From Bacillota bacterium (GTDB lineage Bacteria > Bacillota > Clostridia > Oscillospirales > Oscillospiraceae), in the NCBI GenBank assembly GCA_029777215.1, contig JAKOSQ010000111.1, positions 1 to 18,911 on the forward strand: DNA of 18,911 nt. The letters are read 5' to 3'. Each line of letters opens with the position of its first letter. Position 1 is the stretch's first letter. Of this stretch, positions 6,172 through 13,749 are shown piece after piece. Made by a program: the position numbers and the translations under genes. The notes beneath the pieces are model-generated. The model had not been told where the DNA came from. It worked only from the letters and a program-made list of their open reading frames with translations, and searched no databases.

Positions 6172-6819
6172 TCAGACCATTTTTTCCTGTTTGACCTTTT
6201 TGTCGATGACGTGTCGCTTGGCAAGCTCCGAGAGGACCTCCTCCGGCGTGATGCCCATCTGGACCATGAGGACCATGACGTGATAGTAGAGGTCGGCAAT
6301 CTCATAGACCGTCTCGTCCTTCTCGCCGCCCTTGCCGGCAACAATGACCTCCGTCGTCTCCTCACCGACTTTTTTGAGGATCTTGTCGATGCCCTTGTCG
6401 AAGAGGTAGCTCGTGTAGCTGCCCTCCTTCGGGTCTGTCTGACGGCCCTGGATCAGCTTGTAGAGCTGGTCTGGCGAGAAATCGCGGAGCGTGTCGCTCT
6501 CCCAGACGCGGTCGACAAAGCAGCTCTCGTTGCCGAGGTGACAGGCCGGGCCGGCCTTTTTAACCTTGACGACAAGACTGTCTCGGTCGCAGTCGGCGAT
6601 GATGTCAACGATCTCCTGCGTGTTGCCGCTGGTCTCGCCCTTGCGCCAAAGCTCCTGCCGGGAGCGCGACCAGAAGCAGGTGCGGCCCTCGCGCAGAGAA
6701 ATTTCGAGGCTCTCGCGGTTCATATAGGCCAGGGTCAGCACCTCGCCGCTGCGCCAGTCCTGCACGACGGCGGGAATGAGGCCCCTTTCGTCAAATTTCA
6801 GTTCGTCTATGTTCAGCAT
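6172..6819 (-). CDS. hisIE: Bifunctional phosphoribosyl-AMP cyclohydrolase / phosphoribosyl-ATP pyrophosphatase
   Basis: A 215-aa fusion carrying out steps two and three of histidine synthesis: hydrolysis of PR-ATP to PR-AMP (HisE part) and ring opening of PR-AMP (HisI part). The HisI domain is at about residues 1-108, with the metal-binding CDRD at 77-80 and Cys93/Cys100 in ACHLGNESC. The HisE domain is at about 115-205, with EETTE at 153-157 and EIADLYYH at 173-180, both helix motifs of the MazG-like fold. The start is ATG 6819, with GGAG about 9 bases upstream. It is the last gene of the his operon, 13 bp after hisF, and is followed by a terminator. Both domains look complete. Confidence 0.96.
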   Translation of the reverse strand: MLNIDELKFDERGLIPAVVQDWRSGEVLTLAYMNRESLEISLREGRTCFWSRSRQELWRKGETSGNTQEIVDIIADCDRDSLVVKVKKAGPACHLGNESCFVDRVWESDTLRDFSPDQLYKLIQGRQTDPKEGSYTSYLFDKGIDKILKKVGEETTEVIVAGKGGEKDETVYEIADLYYHVMVLMVQMGITPEEVLSELAKRHVIDKKVKQEKMV

Positions 6820-6832
6820 ATCATTTCTCCGT

Positions 6833-7591
6833 TCAAATTCTTACGGCAATGCCGTTTTCGCGCAAGGCGGCCTTGAGGTCCGGGATGCACACCTCGCCGA
6901 AGTGGAAGATCGAGGCCGCGAGCCCCGCGTCCACCTGCGGCAGCGTTTTGAAAAGAGTCACAAAATCATCGATGCCGCCCGCGCCGCCGGAAGCGATGAC
7001 CGGCACCGAGACAACGTCGCAGACCGCCGCGAGCATTTCGAGGTCGAAGCCCTTTTTCACGCCGTCCGTGTCGATGCTGTTCAAAACGATCTCGCCCGCG
7101 CCGCGCTCGACGCCTTTTTTGATCCACTCGATCGCGTCGATGCCGGTGTTCTCGCGGCCCCCGCGCGCAAAGAGGGTAAACTGCCCGTCCACGCGCTTGA
7201 CGTCCGCCGAGAGGACGACGCACTGACTGCCGTATTTTTTTGCGGCCTCGCCGATGAGCGACGGGTCGCGGATCGCGCCGGAGTTGACGCTCACCTTGTC
7301 CGCACCGCACTTCAAAACGCGGTCGAAGTCGTCGATCGTGTTGATGCCGCCGCCGACCGTCAGCGGAATGAAGATCTGCTCCGCGACCGCGCGCAGGGCG
7401 TCGGAAAAAAGCTTCCGTCCCTCGGCAGAGGCCGTGATGTCGTAGAACACAAGCTCGTCCGCGCCGTTGTCACTGTAGTATTTTCCGAGCGCGACCGGGG
7501 ACGAGACGTCCGCCAGTCCCTCGAAGTTCACGCCCTTGACCACGCGCCCGTCGCGCACATCAAGGCAGGGAATTATCCTTTTGGTCAACAT
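6833..7591 (-). CDS. hisF: Imidazole glycerol phosphate synthase, cyclase subunit
   Basis: With HisH it forms IGP synthase, which converts PRFAR plus glutamine-derived ammonia into imidazole glycerol phosphate and AICAR. It is a 252-aa (beta-alpha)8 barrel. The catalytic aspartates stand at the classical positions, Asp11 ([10 protein letters not shown]) and Asp130 (SADVKR). Phosphate-binding glycine motifs are present at 80-82 (GGG) and in the ASGGAGG segment. Its ATG overlaps the hisA stop by one base (TAATG), so translation is probably coupled. hisIE follows after 13 bp. No unusual features. Confidence 0.97.
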   Translation of the reverse strand: MLTKRIIPCLDVRDGRVVKGVNFEGLADVSSPVALGKYYSDNGADELVFYDITASAEGRKLFSDALRAVAEQIFIPLTVGGGINTIDDFDRVLKCGADKVSVNSGAIRDPSLIGEAAKKYGSQCVVLSADVKRVDGQFTLFARGGRENTGIDAIEWIKKGVERGAGEIVLNSIDTDGVKKGFDLEMLAAVCDVVSVPVIASGGAGGIDDFVTLFKTLPQVDAGLAASIFHFGEVCIPDLKAALRENGIAVRI

Positions 7592-8316
7592 TATACTTTT
7601 ACCTTATCTATTTCAGTGATTGCTGTTTTCAAGTCGATGCTGCCGGTGTAGAGCGCACGGCCGAGGACGGTGCCGCTCACGCCCGTGTGCGCGAGGGCGA
7701 CGAGGTCGTCCATCGTGTGCACGCCGCCGGAGGCGATGATGTCCATCTCGAAGAGGTCCGCGAGCTTTGTGTAAAGCTGCGTGTTGAAGCCGGTGAGTGC
7801 GCCGTCCTTGGAGATGTCGGTGCAGATGACGGTTTTTACGCCCTTGTTTTCGAGTTTGCGGCAAAAGTCGAAGCAGGTCTCCTCGCTCGTCTGAACCCAG
7901 CCGTGCGTCGCGACAAAGCCGCCCTTGATGTCGACCGCAATCGCGATCCTGTCATCAAACTCGCGAATGGCCTCCCGCAGAAAGTCGGGGTCCGTAACAG
8001 CGGCAGTACCGATGATGACCCGCGCCGCGCCCATGTGGAGGTAAGTCTCGGCAGTGTGCATATTTCGCACGCCGCCGCCGATCTCGACAATCAGTCCGCT
8101 TTTTGCGCAGATTTCTTTGATCGTCGCAATGTTCGGCGTGCCGCCATCGCGCGCGGCTTCCAGATCGACAAGGTGGAGATAACGCGCGCCCGCGGCGCGA
8201 AAGCCCTCCGCCACTGCGACCGGGTCGTCGCTGTAGACCGTCATCTCATTGTAATTGCCGTGGAGAAGGCGAACCGCTTTGCCTTCGTAGAGATCGATTG
8301 CAGGATAGAGTTCCAT
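7591..8316 (-). CDS. hisA: ProFAR isomerase (phosphoribosyl formimino-AICAR ribotide isomerase)
   Basis: A 241-aa (beta-alpha)8-barrel enzyme performing the Amadori rearrangement of ProFAR to PRFAR. The catalytic pair is visible as Asp8 (PAIDLYEGKAVRL) and Asp129 (AVDIKGG). Phosphate-binding motifs EIGGGVRN (about 78-85) and ASGGVHTMDDL near the C-terminus are intact. It lies between hisH (13 bp upstream) and hisF (1-base overlap). GGGGG about 8 bases before the ATG at 8316 serves as ribosome site. Confidence 0.97.
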   Translation of the reverse strand: MELYPAIDLYEGKAVRLLHGNYNEMTVYSDDPVAVAEGFRAAGARYLHLVDLEAARDGGTPNIATIKEICAKSGLIVEIGGGVRNMHTAETYLHMGAARVIIGTAAVTDPDFLREAIREFDDRIAIAVDIKGGFVATHGWVQTSEETCFDFCRKLENKGVKTVICTDISKDGALTGFNTQLYTKLADLFEMDIIASGGVHTMDDLVALAHTGVSGTVLGRALYTGSIDLKTAITEIDKVKV

Positions 8317-8329
8317 TTTGAAAACCCCC

Positions 8330-8938
8330 TCACATTTCGCAAAAAGCCTTCAGAATGCGCAGACCGGTATCCCCGCTTTTTTCGGGATGGAACTGCATGC
8401 CGAGTACGTTCCCGCGCTGCACGGCGGCGGTCAGCCCGACGCCGTAGTCCGTCGTCGCGAGGATGCTCTCCTCGCAGTTCATCGCGGCAAAGGAATGGAC
8501 GAAGTAAACGAAGTCGCCGTCCTCGACATACTTGAAGATCTCAGGCTTTCCGCGCATTTTCAGGCTGTTCCAGCCGATGTGCGGGACCTTGAGCTCCTTC
8601 GGCAGCAGCGGCGCGATCGGTCTGACGTCCCCTTCGATGAGGCCGAGGCCCGGCGTCTCGCCAAACTCAAAGCTGCGCGAAAACAGCAGCTGCATGCCGA
8701 GACAAATTCCCATCAGAGGCTTACCTTTATATGACGCCTCGCAGACGACTTTGTCAAGCGCGTTTTTGGCGAGCTTCTCCCGCGCGTCGCGAAACGCGCC
8801 GACGCCGGGCAAAATGAGTCGGTCGGCGCCGCGAATGACGTCCGCATCCCCGCTGACGACCGCCGTTTCGCCCAGCCGTTTCAGCGAGCTTTGCAGGGAA
8901 AAGAGGTTGCCGACGCCGTAATCGATGATGACCGTCAT
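8330..8938 (-). CDS. hisH: Imidazole glycerol phosphate synthase, glutamine amidotransferase subunit
   Basis: A 202-aa class I glutamine amidotransferase that supplies ammonia to HisF. The catalytic triad is present: nucleophile Cys79 in GICLGMQ, and His184 and Glu186 in QFHPEKS. The oxyanion region PGVGAF (about 44-49) is intact. Its ATG overlaps the end of hisB (ATGA), showing tight translational coupling. hisA follows after 13 bp. Confidence 0.97.
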   Translation of the reverse strand: MTVIIDYGVGNLFSLQSSLKRLGETAVVSGDADVIRGADRLILPGVGAFRDAREKLAKNALDKVVCEASYKGKPLMGICLGMQLLFSRSFEFGETPGLGLIEGDVRPIAPLLPKELKVPHIGWNSLKMRGKPEIFKYVEDGDFVYFVHSFAAMNCEESILATTDYGVGLTAAVQRGNVLGMQFHPEKSGDTGLRILKAFCEM

Positions 8939-9522
8939 GCGAGGACACCTTTGGTCGAGGGAATTTCGCCGCCGAGAGACGGGTCGATCGCCGCAGCTTT
9001 GGCCAGCGTTCTGCCGAGCGCCTTGAAGACGCCTTCGAGGATGTGGTGGCTGTTTTCGCCCGAGAGCTCACGGACGTGCAGCGTCGCGCCGGAGGTCCGC
9101 ACGAAAGCCAGCAAAAATTCTTTAACAAGCTCCGTGTCGAAGTCACCAACCTTTTCCGTCGGCGGCTGGACATCGTAGACGAGGCAGGCTCGGCCCGAGA
9201 GGTCGACGGCGCAGAGAATCAGCGCCTCGTCCATCGGCAGTGTAATATCTCCGTAGCGGATAATGCCAGCCTTGTTCCCAAGGGCCTTTGCAAAGGCCCT
9301 TCCGAGGCAGATGCCGATGTCCTCGGTCGTGTGGTGGTAGTCGACATTCACGTCCCCGGCGCAGTGCACGCGGAGGCCGAAGCGTCCGTGTCTCGCTAAC
9401 AGTGTCAGCATATGGTCGAGGAAGCCACAGCCGGAATCGACCTCGCAGGGTCCGCCGTCAAGACTCAGCCAGAGGCTGATGTCCGTTTCGTTCGTCTTTC
9501 TTTTGATCTCGTATTCGCGCAT
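8935..9522 (-). CDS. hisB: Imidazoleglycerol-phosphate dehydratase
   Basis: A 195-aa monofunctional dehydratase converting imidazole glycerol phosphate to imidazole acetol phosphate. The duplicated metal-binding motifs are clear: GFLDHM at 33-38, DYHHTTEDIG at 61-70 and ENSHHILEG in the second half. There is no N-terminal HAD phosphatase domain, unlike the E. coli enzyme, so histidinol-phosphatase must be encoded elsewhere. The ATG directly follows the hisC stop with no spacer (TGAATG), and the stop overlaps hisH by four bases. Confidence 0.97.
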   Translation of the reverse strand: MREYEIKRKTNETDISLWLSLDGGPCEVDSGCGFLDHMLTLLARHGRFGLRVHCAGDVNVDYHHTTEDIGICLGRAFAKALGNKAGIIRYGDITLPMDEALILCAVDLSGRACLVYDVQPPTEKVGDFDTELVKEFLLAFVRTSGATLHVRELSGENSHHILEGVFKALGRTLAKAAAIDPSLGGEIPSTKGVLA

Positions 9523-10578
9523 TCAAATCATCTCCCTGAGTGTTTTGAGGAGCGTTTCCATCTGCTCCGGCGTGCCGATCGTGATGCGGTTGTAATCCAA
9601 AATGCGCGGCATATCAAAGTGGCGGACGAGGATGCCGCGCGCCTTTAAGTCGAGATAGAGCTGTTTTCCGGCCAGCTTCGGGTGCCGGGCAAAAAGGAAA
9701 TTTGTCTTGGACTCCGGCATTTCAAAGCCAAGCTTTTGCAGCTCCTGCGCCGCATACTCTCTTGTTGCGACAATTTTCTTGCAATTGTTGTCGTAATAGT
9801 CCTGTTCCTCCAGACTTGCAAGGCCGACCGCCTTGGTGAGACTGTCGACGTTGTAGGGGTTTGTGGAGTTGCGGATCTTGTTGAGGTCCGCGATCAGGCC
9901 CTCGCTGCCGATGGCGTAGCCGAGACGGCCGCCGGCAAGACTGCGGGACTTCGAGAAGGTCTGAACAACAAGGAGGTTGTCGTATTTTTTCGTCAGCGGT
10001 GCGACGCTCTCGCCGCCAAAGTCGACATAGGCTTCGTCGATTACGACGACATTGTTGGGGTTGCTTTGGACGATGCGTTCAATGTCCGCAGCAGACAGGC
10101 ACAGACCCGTCGGGGCGTTGGGGTTTGCGATGACGATTGTGCGGTCAAGACCACAGTAATCGTCCGCGCAGATCGAAAGATCGCCGCGCAGCGGGACCTC
10201 CTGTGCGGCAATCCTGTTAATGTCCGCAAACACCGAATAAAAGCCGTAGCTGATATCCGGATAGGATACTCCGGTCTGTGCGTCACAGAAGGCGATGAAG
10301 AGAAATGAGAGCATTTCGTCCGAACCGTTGCCGCAAATAATGTTTGCGGACGACACGCCGTACTGCGCGGCCAGCGCCTCACGGAGCGCGCGACAGTCCG
10401 GGTCGCTGTAGAGCCGCAGGCGGTCAATTTCATTTTGCGTCACCGCTTTGACGACGCCCGGCGCGGGCGGGTAGGGGCTCTCGTTGGTGTTGAGCTTGAT
10501 GTAATGCAGGTCCTGCGGCTGCTCGCCGGGGACATATTCCTCAAGGGAAGCAAAGCGCGAACTGAGGTATCTGCTCAT
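9523..10578 (-). CDS. hisC: Histidinol-phosphate aminotransferase
   Basis: A 351-aa PLP-dependent fold-type I aminotransferase that converts imidazole acetol phosphate to histidinol phosphate with glutamate. The PLP lysine is Lys210 in QTFSKSRSLAGGRLGYAIG. The cofactor contacts NPNAPTG (about 152-158) and DEAYVDF (181-187) are present. The start is ATG 10578, which overlaps the hisD stop as ATGA; longer in-frame extensions lie inside hisD and are rejected. Ribosome site GAGGCGGG lies upstream. Confidence 0.96.
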   Translation of the reverse strand: MSRYLSSRFASLEEYVPGEQPQDLHYIKLNTNESPYPPAPGVVKAVTQNEIDRLRLYSDPDCRALREALAAQYGVSSANIICGNGSDEMLSFLFIAFCDAQTGVSYPDISYGFYSVFADINRIAAQEVPLRGDLSICADDYCGLDRTIVIANPNAPTGLCLSAADIERIVQSNPNNVVVIDEAYVDFGGESVAPLTKKYDNLLVVQTFSKSRSLAGGRLGYAIGSEGLIADLNKIRNSTNPYNVDSLTKAVGLASLEEQDYYDNNCKKIVATREYAAQELQKLGFEMPESKTNFLFARHPKLAGKQLYLDLKARGILVRHFDMPRILDYNRITIGTPEQMETLLKTLREMI

Positions 10579-11861
10579 TTCTTCCCGCCTCTTTTCGAGC
10601 GAATGGTGGCGCTGACAGCGTGTGCGTGCAGGCCCTCCTTTTCGGCGAAGACCGCGATCTTCTCGCCGACGGCGTTGAGCGCGTCGGTGCTGTAATACAT
10701 GAAGGAGGACTTTTTCACGAAGTCGTCGACACCGAGGGGACTGGAAAAGCGAGCCGTGCCGCTGGTCGGCAGCGTGTGGTTCGTGCCGGCAAAATAGTCG
10801 CCCAGCGGTTCCGGGCAATTGCGGCCCAAAAAGACGCTGCCCGCGTTTTTTATCCTGCTGAGATACTCAAATGGCTCAGAGACGAGTAATTCGAGATGTT
10901 CTGGTGCAATCTCGTTGGCGATGTCGATGGCGGCGTCGATGGAGTCGGTAATGATGATCTTGCCGTTGTTCTCAATGGACGGGCGAGCGATGGCCTCGCG
11001 CGGGAGCTTTTGCAGCTGGACTTCAAGCGCTTCCGCGACCTTCTGCGCAAATTCCGCACTGGTCGTGATGAGGACGGCGGTGGCCAGTTTGTCGTGCTCC
11101 GCCTGCGAGAGCAGGTCCGCCGCGACGACGACCGGGTCGTTGTCCCCGTCCGCAATGGCCAGTATTTCGCTCGGTCCGGCAATCATGTCGATCGCCACCT
11201 TGCCAAAGACCTGCCGCTTCGCCTCCGCAACATAGACGTTACCGGGGCCGACGATCTTGTCGACCTTCGGGACAGTCTCGGTGCCGTAAGCCAGCGCCGC
11301 GACGGCCTGCGCGCCGCCGCAGCGGAAAATACGGTCGACGCCCGCGATCTCCGCAGCCGCAACAATATTGGGTGAAATTGTCCCATCCTTCGAACACGGC
11401 GTCACCATGACGAGCTCCTCGACGCCCGCGAGCTTCGCGGGAATAGCGTCCATGAGGACGGTCGAGGGGTAGCAGGCCGTGCCGCCGGGGACGTAAAGCC
11501 CAACCTTTGCGAGCGGCAGCACGCGCTGACCGAGAATGACGCCCTCTTTTTCGCTCATCACGTAGCCGCTGCGGACCTGCTTTTGGTGGTAGGCGCGGAT
11601 GTTCGCGGCGGCTTCGCGCAGAATGTCCATGAACGCCGGCTCGACCTCACCGAGTGCCGCGTCGCGCTCCGCGCGGGTCAGCTCAAGGCTCGTGAGGGTC
11701 GCGCCGTCAAACTTCTTCGCGTATGCGAGCATGGCGGCGTCGCCGTTTTTGCGGACGTCCGCGATGATGTCCGCGACCGTGTCAGAGACGTCCGGCAGCG
11801 CAAAATCACGGATCAATATTTCTTCCAAGGATACTTCCTTTGCGTTCATTATCTTTATCAT
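10575..11861 (-). CDS. hisD: Histidinol dehydrogenase
   Basis: A 428-aa NAD- and zinc-dependent enzyme that oxidises histidinol to histidine in two steps. Family motifs are intact: GGTACYPSTVLM, a VGPGNVYVAEAKR segment, LLSQAEHD with zinc ligands Gln and His, and GTNHTLPTSGTARFSSPLG near the C-terminus. The start is taken at ATG 11861, with AAAGGA about 8 bases upstream; a second ATG at 11849 is in frame but lacks as good a site. It begins 4 bp after the hisG stop and overlaps hisC by 4 bases. Confidence 0.96.
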   Translation of the reverse strand: MIKIMNAKEVSLEEILIRDFALPDVSDTVADIIADVRKNGDAAMLAYAKKFDGATLTSLELTRAERDAALGEVEPAFMDILREAAANIRAYHQKQVRSGYVMSEKEGVILGQRVLPLAKVGLYVPGGTACYPSTVLMDAIPAKLAGVEELVMVTPCSKDGTISPNIVAAAEIAGVDRIFRCGGAQAVAALAYGTETVPKVDKIVGPGNVYVAEAKRQVFGKVAIDMIAGPSEILAIADGDNDPVVVAADLLSQAEHDKLATAVLITTSAEFAQKVAEALEVQLQKLPREAIARPSIENNGKIIITDSIDAAIDIANEIAPEHLELLVSEPFEYLSRIKNAGSVFLGRNCPEPLGDYFAGTNHTLPTSGTARFSSPLGVDDFVKKSSFMYYSTDALNAVGEKIAVFAEKEGLHAHAVSATIRSKRGGKK

Positions 11862-11865
11862 TGAA

Positions 11866-12510
11866 TTATCCTTTCCCGTTGGCTGCAACGATCTGTGCAA
11901 GTTTTGCACGCATCTCTTCGATCTGTTCGGTCTTGAAGCGGTAGCTCGCCTTGTTGACGATGAGGCGGGCCGAGATGTCGCAGACCGTCTCCAGCACCTC
12001 GAGCTTGTTTTCGCGGAGGGTCGTGCCCGTCTCAACGATGTCGACGATCACGTCCGAAAGGTGGACGATGGGCGCGAGCTCGATGGAGCCGTTGAGCTTA
12101 ATGATCTCGATCTCGCGACTTTTTTCGGCATAGTATCTTCTTGCGATATTTGGGAACTTCGTCGCCACGCGGAGGGTCTTGCCCGTCTGCGAGAGCGCGC
12201 CCTTTTTGCCCGCGACCGCCATGCGGCATTTGCCGAGGCCGAGGTCCAAAAGCTCGTAGACGTCCGGCTCCTGCTCGAGCAGGATGTCGAGACCGGCGAC
12301 GCCGACATCCGCCGCGCCGTGTTCGACATAGATCGCGACGTCGGACGGCTTCGCCCAGAAGTAGCGGACGCGGTTTTCCTCGTTGTCTAAAATGAGCTTT
12401 CGGCTGTCCTCTAAAATTTCCGGGCAGCCGTAGCCAATCTCATCGAAGATGCGGTAGACCTATTCACCCAGCCGCCCCTTTGGCAGCGCCACGCTAATCG
12501 TTTGTTTCAA
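11866..12510 (-). pseudogene. hisG: ATP phosphoribosyltransferase catalytic subunit (short form), interrupted by an in-frame TAG
   Basis: HisG catalyses the first and controlling step of histidine synthesis, joining ATP and PRPP; the short form needs HisZ. The frame runs from TTG 12510 (MKQTISVALPKGRLGE) to TAA at 11866, 214 codons before the stop. Codon 17 is TAG (12462-12460), where relatives carry a Lys, Glu or Gln. After it the frame is clean and well conserved: EDSRKLIL, AKPSDVAIYVEHG, DVGVAGLD, and the PRPP-binding VDIVETGTTLREN. No start codon follows close enough to restore the N-terminal PKGR segment; the next useful one, TTG 12249, would drop about 40% of the protein. The single lesion suggests a recent nonsense change, a sequence error or readthrough. 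The start overlaps hisZ by 17 bases. If real, the stop probably inactivates HisG and could be polar on downstream his genes. Confidence 0.9.
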
Positions 12511-13618
12511 GGATCTCCAGCCCCCCTTCCCCGAGATGAACGGTCTGCCGCGCGCGCAGCGTCTCGCTCGGCACCGTTTGAACGCGCACGCGCTGACCGT
12601 TCTGCGAGAGCATCTTCACCGCGCCCGCGAGCTTTGCGACGTCCGCGCCCGCGTCGTAGAGCAGCAGCACGTCAACATCGTAATCCGGCTCGTCGGTGTC
12701 GCAGCGCTCAAGCTCGTTGAGGTAGACGGCAAAGCCGATGGCCTGGCAGCGCTTCGAGAGCTTTTCCATGAGGTTGTCGTAGCGTCCGCCGGACAAAATG
12801 GCCGACGGCACACCGCCGATGAAGCCCTGAAAAATGAGGCCGTTGTAGTAGGCGAGGTCGTTGACGACCGAGAAGTCGAGGCGGATCGCCCGCTTTTCCT
12901 CGTCGCATAAAACCCGCGAAAGTGCGCTCAACTCGTCGAGCGCGGCGCACATTTTGTCGTTATCGGCGATTTTTTCGGCTGCCGCTATCGTCTCGTTCAA
13001 CTCTCCGCAGAGGCTCGTGAGCGAGACGAGCTTTTTGGCGTTCTCATCCGACACCCCGCCCTCGCGGCAGAGGCGCGCGACCTCGTGCGCGTTCTTGTGG
13101 CCGATGCAGCGCAGAAGCTTTTCATTCAGGGTCTCCGGCAGCGCACAGGCCCCCATGAGTCCCGCGACGAAGCCCATGTGCGAGAGCGCCATGACGTTCT
13201 CGTCGCTGAGCTTTTGCAGGCTGCGGCAGGCGAGCGAGACAACCTCGTACTCGCTGTAGAGGTCAACGCTGCCGATGCACTCGAGGCCGACCTGCATGAT
13301 CTCCTTGAACTCGTCCGCGCCGCGCGGGGTGCGGTAAACATTTTCGTTGTAGTAAACTTTCTCCGGCTCTGTCGGGACGGTCGGGACGTTTTTCGCGATC
13401 GAGAGCGTGACGTCCGGCTTGAGGGCCATGAGACGGCCGTTCGCATCGGTGAAGGTGACGACCTGCCCGCCGGGCAGAAAGCGCTTGTTCGCAAGGTAGA
13501 GGTCATATTCCTCAAACTTGCTCATTTTATATTTGCGGTAACCGGACTGCTCATAGAGCTCACGCAGATCGAAGATCGCGCGCTCCTCGCGGCGCAGCGC
13601 GGAATTAATGATGTTCAC
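12494..13618 (-). CDS. hisZ: ATP phosphoribosyltransferase regulatory subunit
   Basis: HisZ is a histidyl-tRNA synthetase-like protein that has no aminoacylation role; it binds short HisG to form the active, histidine-inhibited ATP phosphoribosyltransferase. The protein is 374 aa. Class II synthetase-like motifs are visible: FTDANGRLMALKPDVTLSIA, then YYNENVYRTPRG (motif 2-like), and LSGGRYDNLMEKL (motif 3-like) at about 275-287. The start is GTG 13618, with AAGGGGAG 8 bases upstream. It is the first gene of the his operon, 24 bases from the -10 element, and its TAG stop lies inside the start of hisG. Its presence confirms that the adjacent HisG is the short type. Confidence 0.95.
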   Translation of the reverse strand: MNIINSALRREERAIFDLRELYEQSGYRKYKMSKFEEYDLYLANKRFLPGGQVVTFTDANGRLMALKPDVTLSIAKNVPTVPTEPEKVYYNENVYRTPRGADEFKEIMQVGLECIGSVDLYSEYEVVSLACRSLQKLSDENVMALSHMGFVAGLMGACALPETLNEKLLRCIGHKNAHEVARLCREGGVSDENAKKLVSLTSLCGELNETIAAAEKIADNDKMCAALDELSALSRVLCDEEKRAIRLDFSVVNDLAYYNGLIFQGFIGGVPSAILSGGRYDNLMEKLSKRCQAIGFAVYLNELERCDTDEPDYDVDVLLLYDAGADVAKLAGAVKMLSQNGQRVRVQTVPSETLRARQTVHLGEGGLEILETND

Positions 13619-13641
13619 GGGCGACTCCCCTTTCTTTTACG

Positions 13642-13670
13642 AGTATAACGGAAGCGGCACGGTGCGTCAA
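13642..13670 (-). promoter_or_regulatory. Promoter of the his operon
   Basis: On the minus strand TTGACG (13670-13665) is followed by a 17-bp spacer and TATACT (13647-13642). The transcript would start near 13635, leaving only about 17 bases before the hisZ GTG. There is thus no room for a T-box or peptide attenuator, so control should act at the DNA level. Confidence 0.8.
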
Positions 13671-13681
13671 TACTTTATTCA

Positions 13682-13703
13682 GCTAATTAATTACCGAATT
13701 AGC
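13682..13703. promoter_or_regulatory. Inverted repeat upstream of the his promoter (candidate operator)
   Basis: GCTAATT (13682-13688) and AATTAGC (13697-13703) are perfect inverted arms separated by 8 bp. The site ends 11 bp upstream of the -35 element of the his promoter. The spacing and AT-rich symmetry fit a dimeric transcription factor site. The regulator is unknown; a TrpR/YerC-type protein is one candidate. Confidence 0.5.
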
Positions 13704-13726
13704 AGGTGGAATTGTTTAAGTTGCGC

Positions 13727-13746
13727 AAAAGCCCGCCGGGGCGGCC
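13727..13746 (-). terminator. Weak GC-rich terminator after pyrimidine-nucleoside phosphorylase
   Basis: Immediately after the stop at 13750 the minus strand can form a short GC hairpin (CCGCC with GGCGG, tight loop) followed by TTTT (13730-13727). The stem is short and the tail brief, so some readthrough into the his promoter region is possible. Confidence 0.4.
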
Positions 13747-13749
13747 GGT

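Noticed and set aside
11866..12249. A separate short gene starting at TTG 12249
   Set aside because: The frame upstream remains clearly HisG-like back to the amber codon, so this is an internal codon of hisG, not a distinct gene start.
12460..12462. General reassignment of TAG to an amino acid
   Set aside because: TAG is the natural stop of yerC (3161), hisZ (12494) and mazF (16968) at positions matching family lengths, so genome-wide reassignment is unlikely; context-dependent readthrough remains open.
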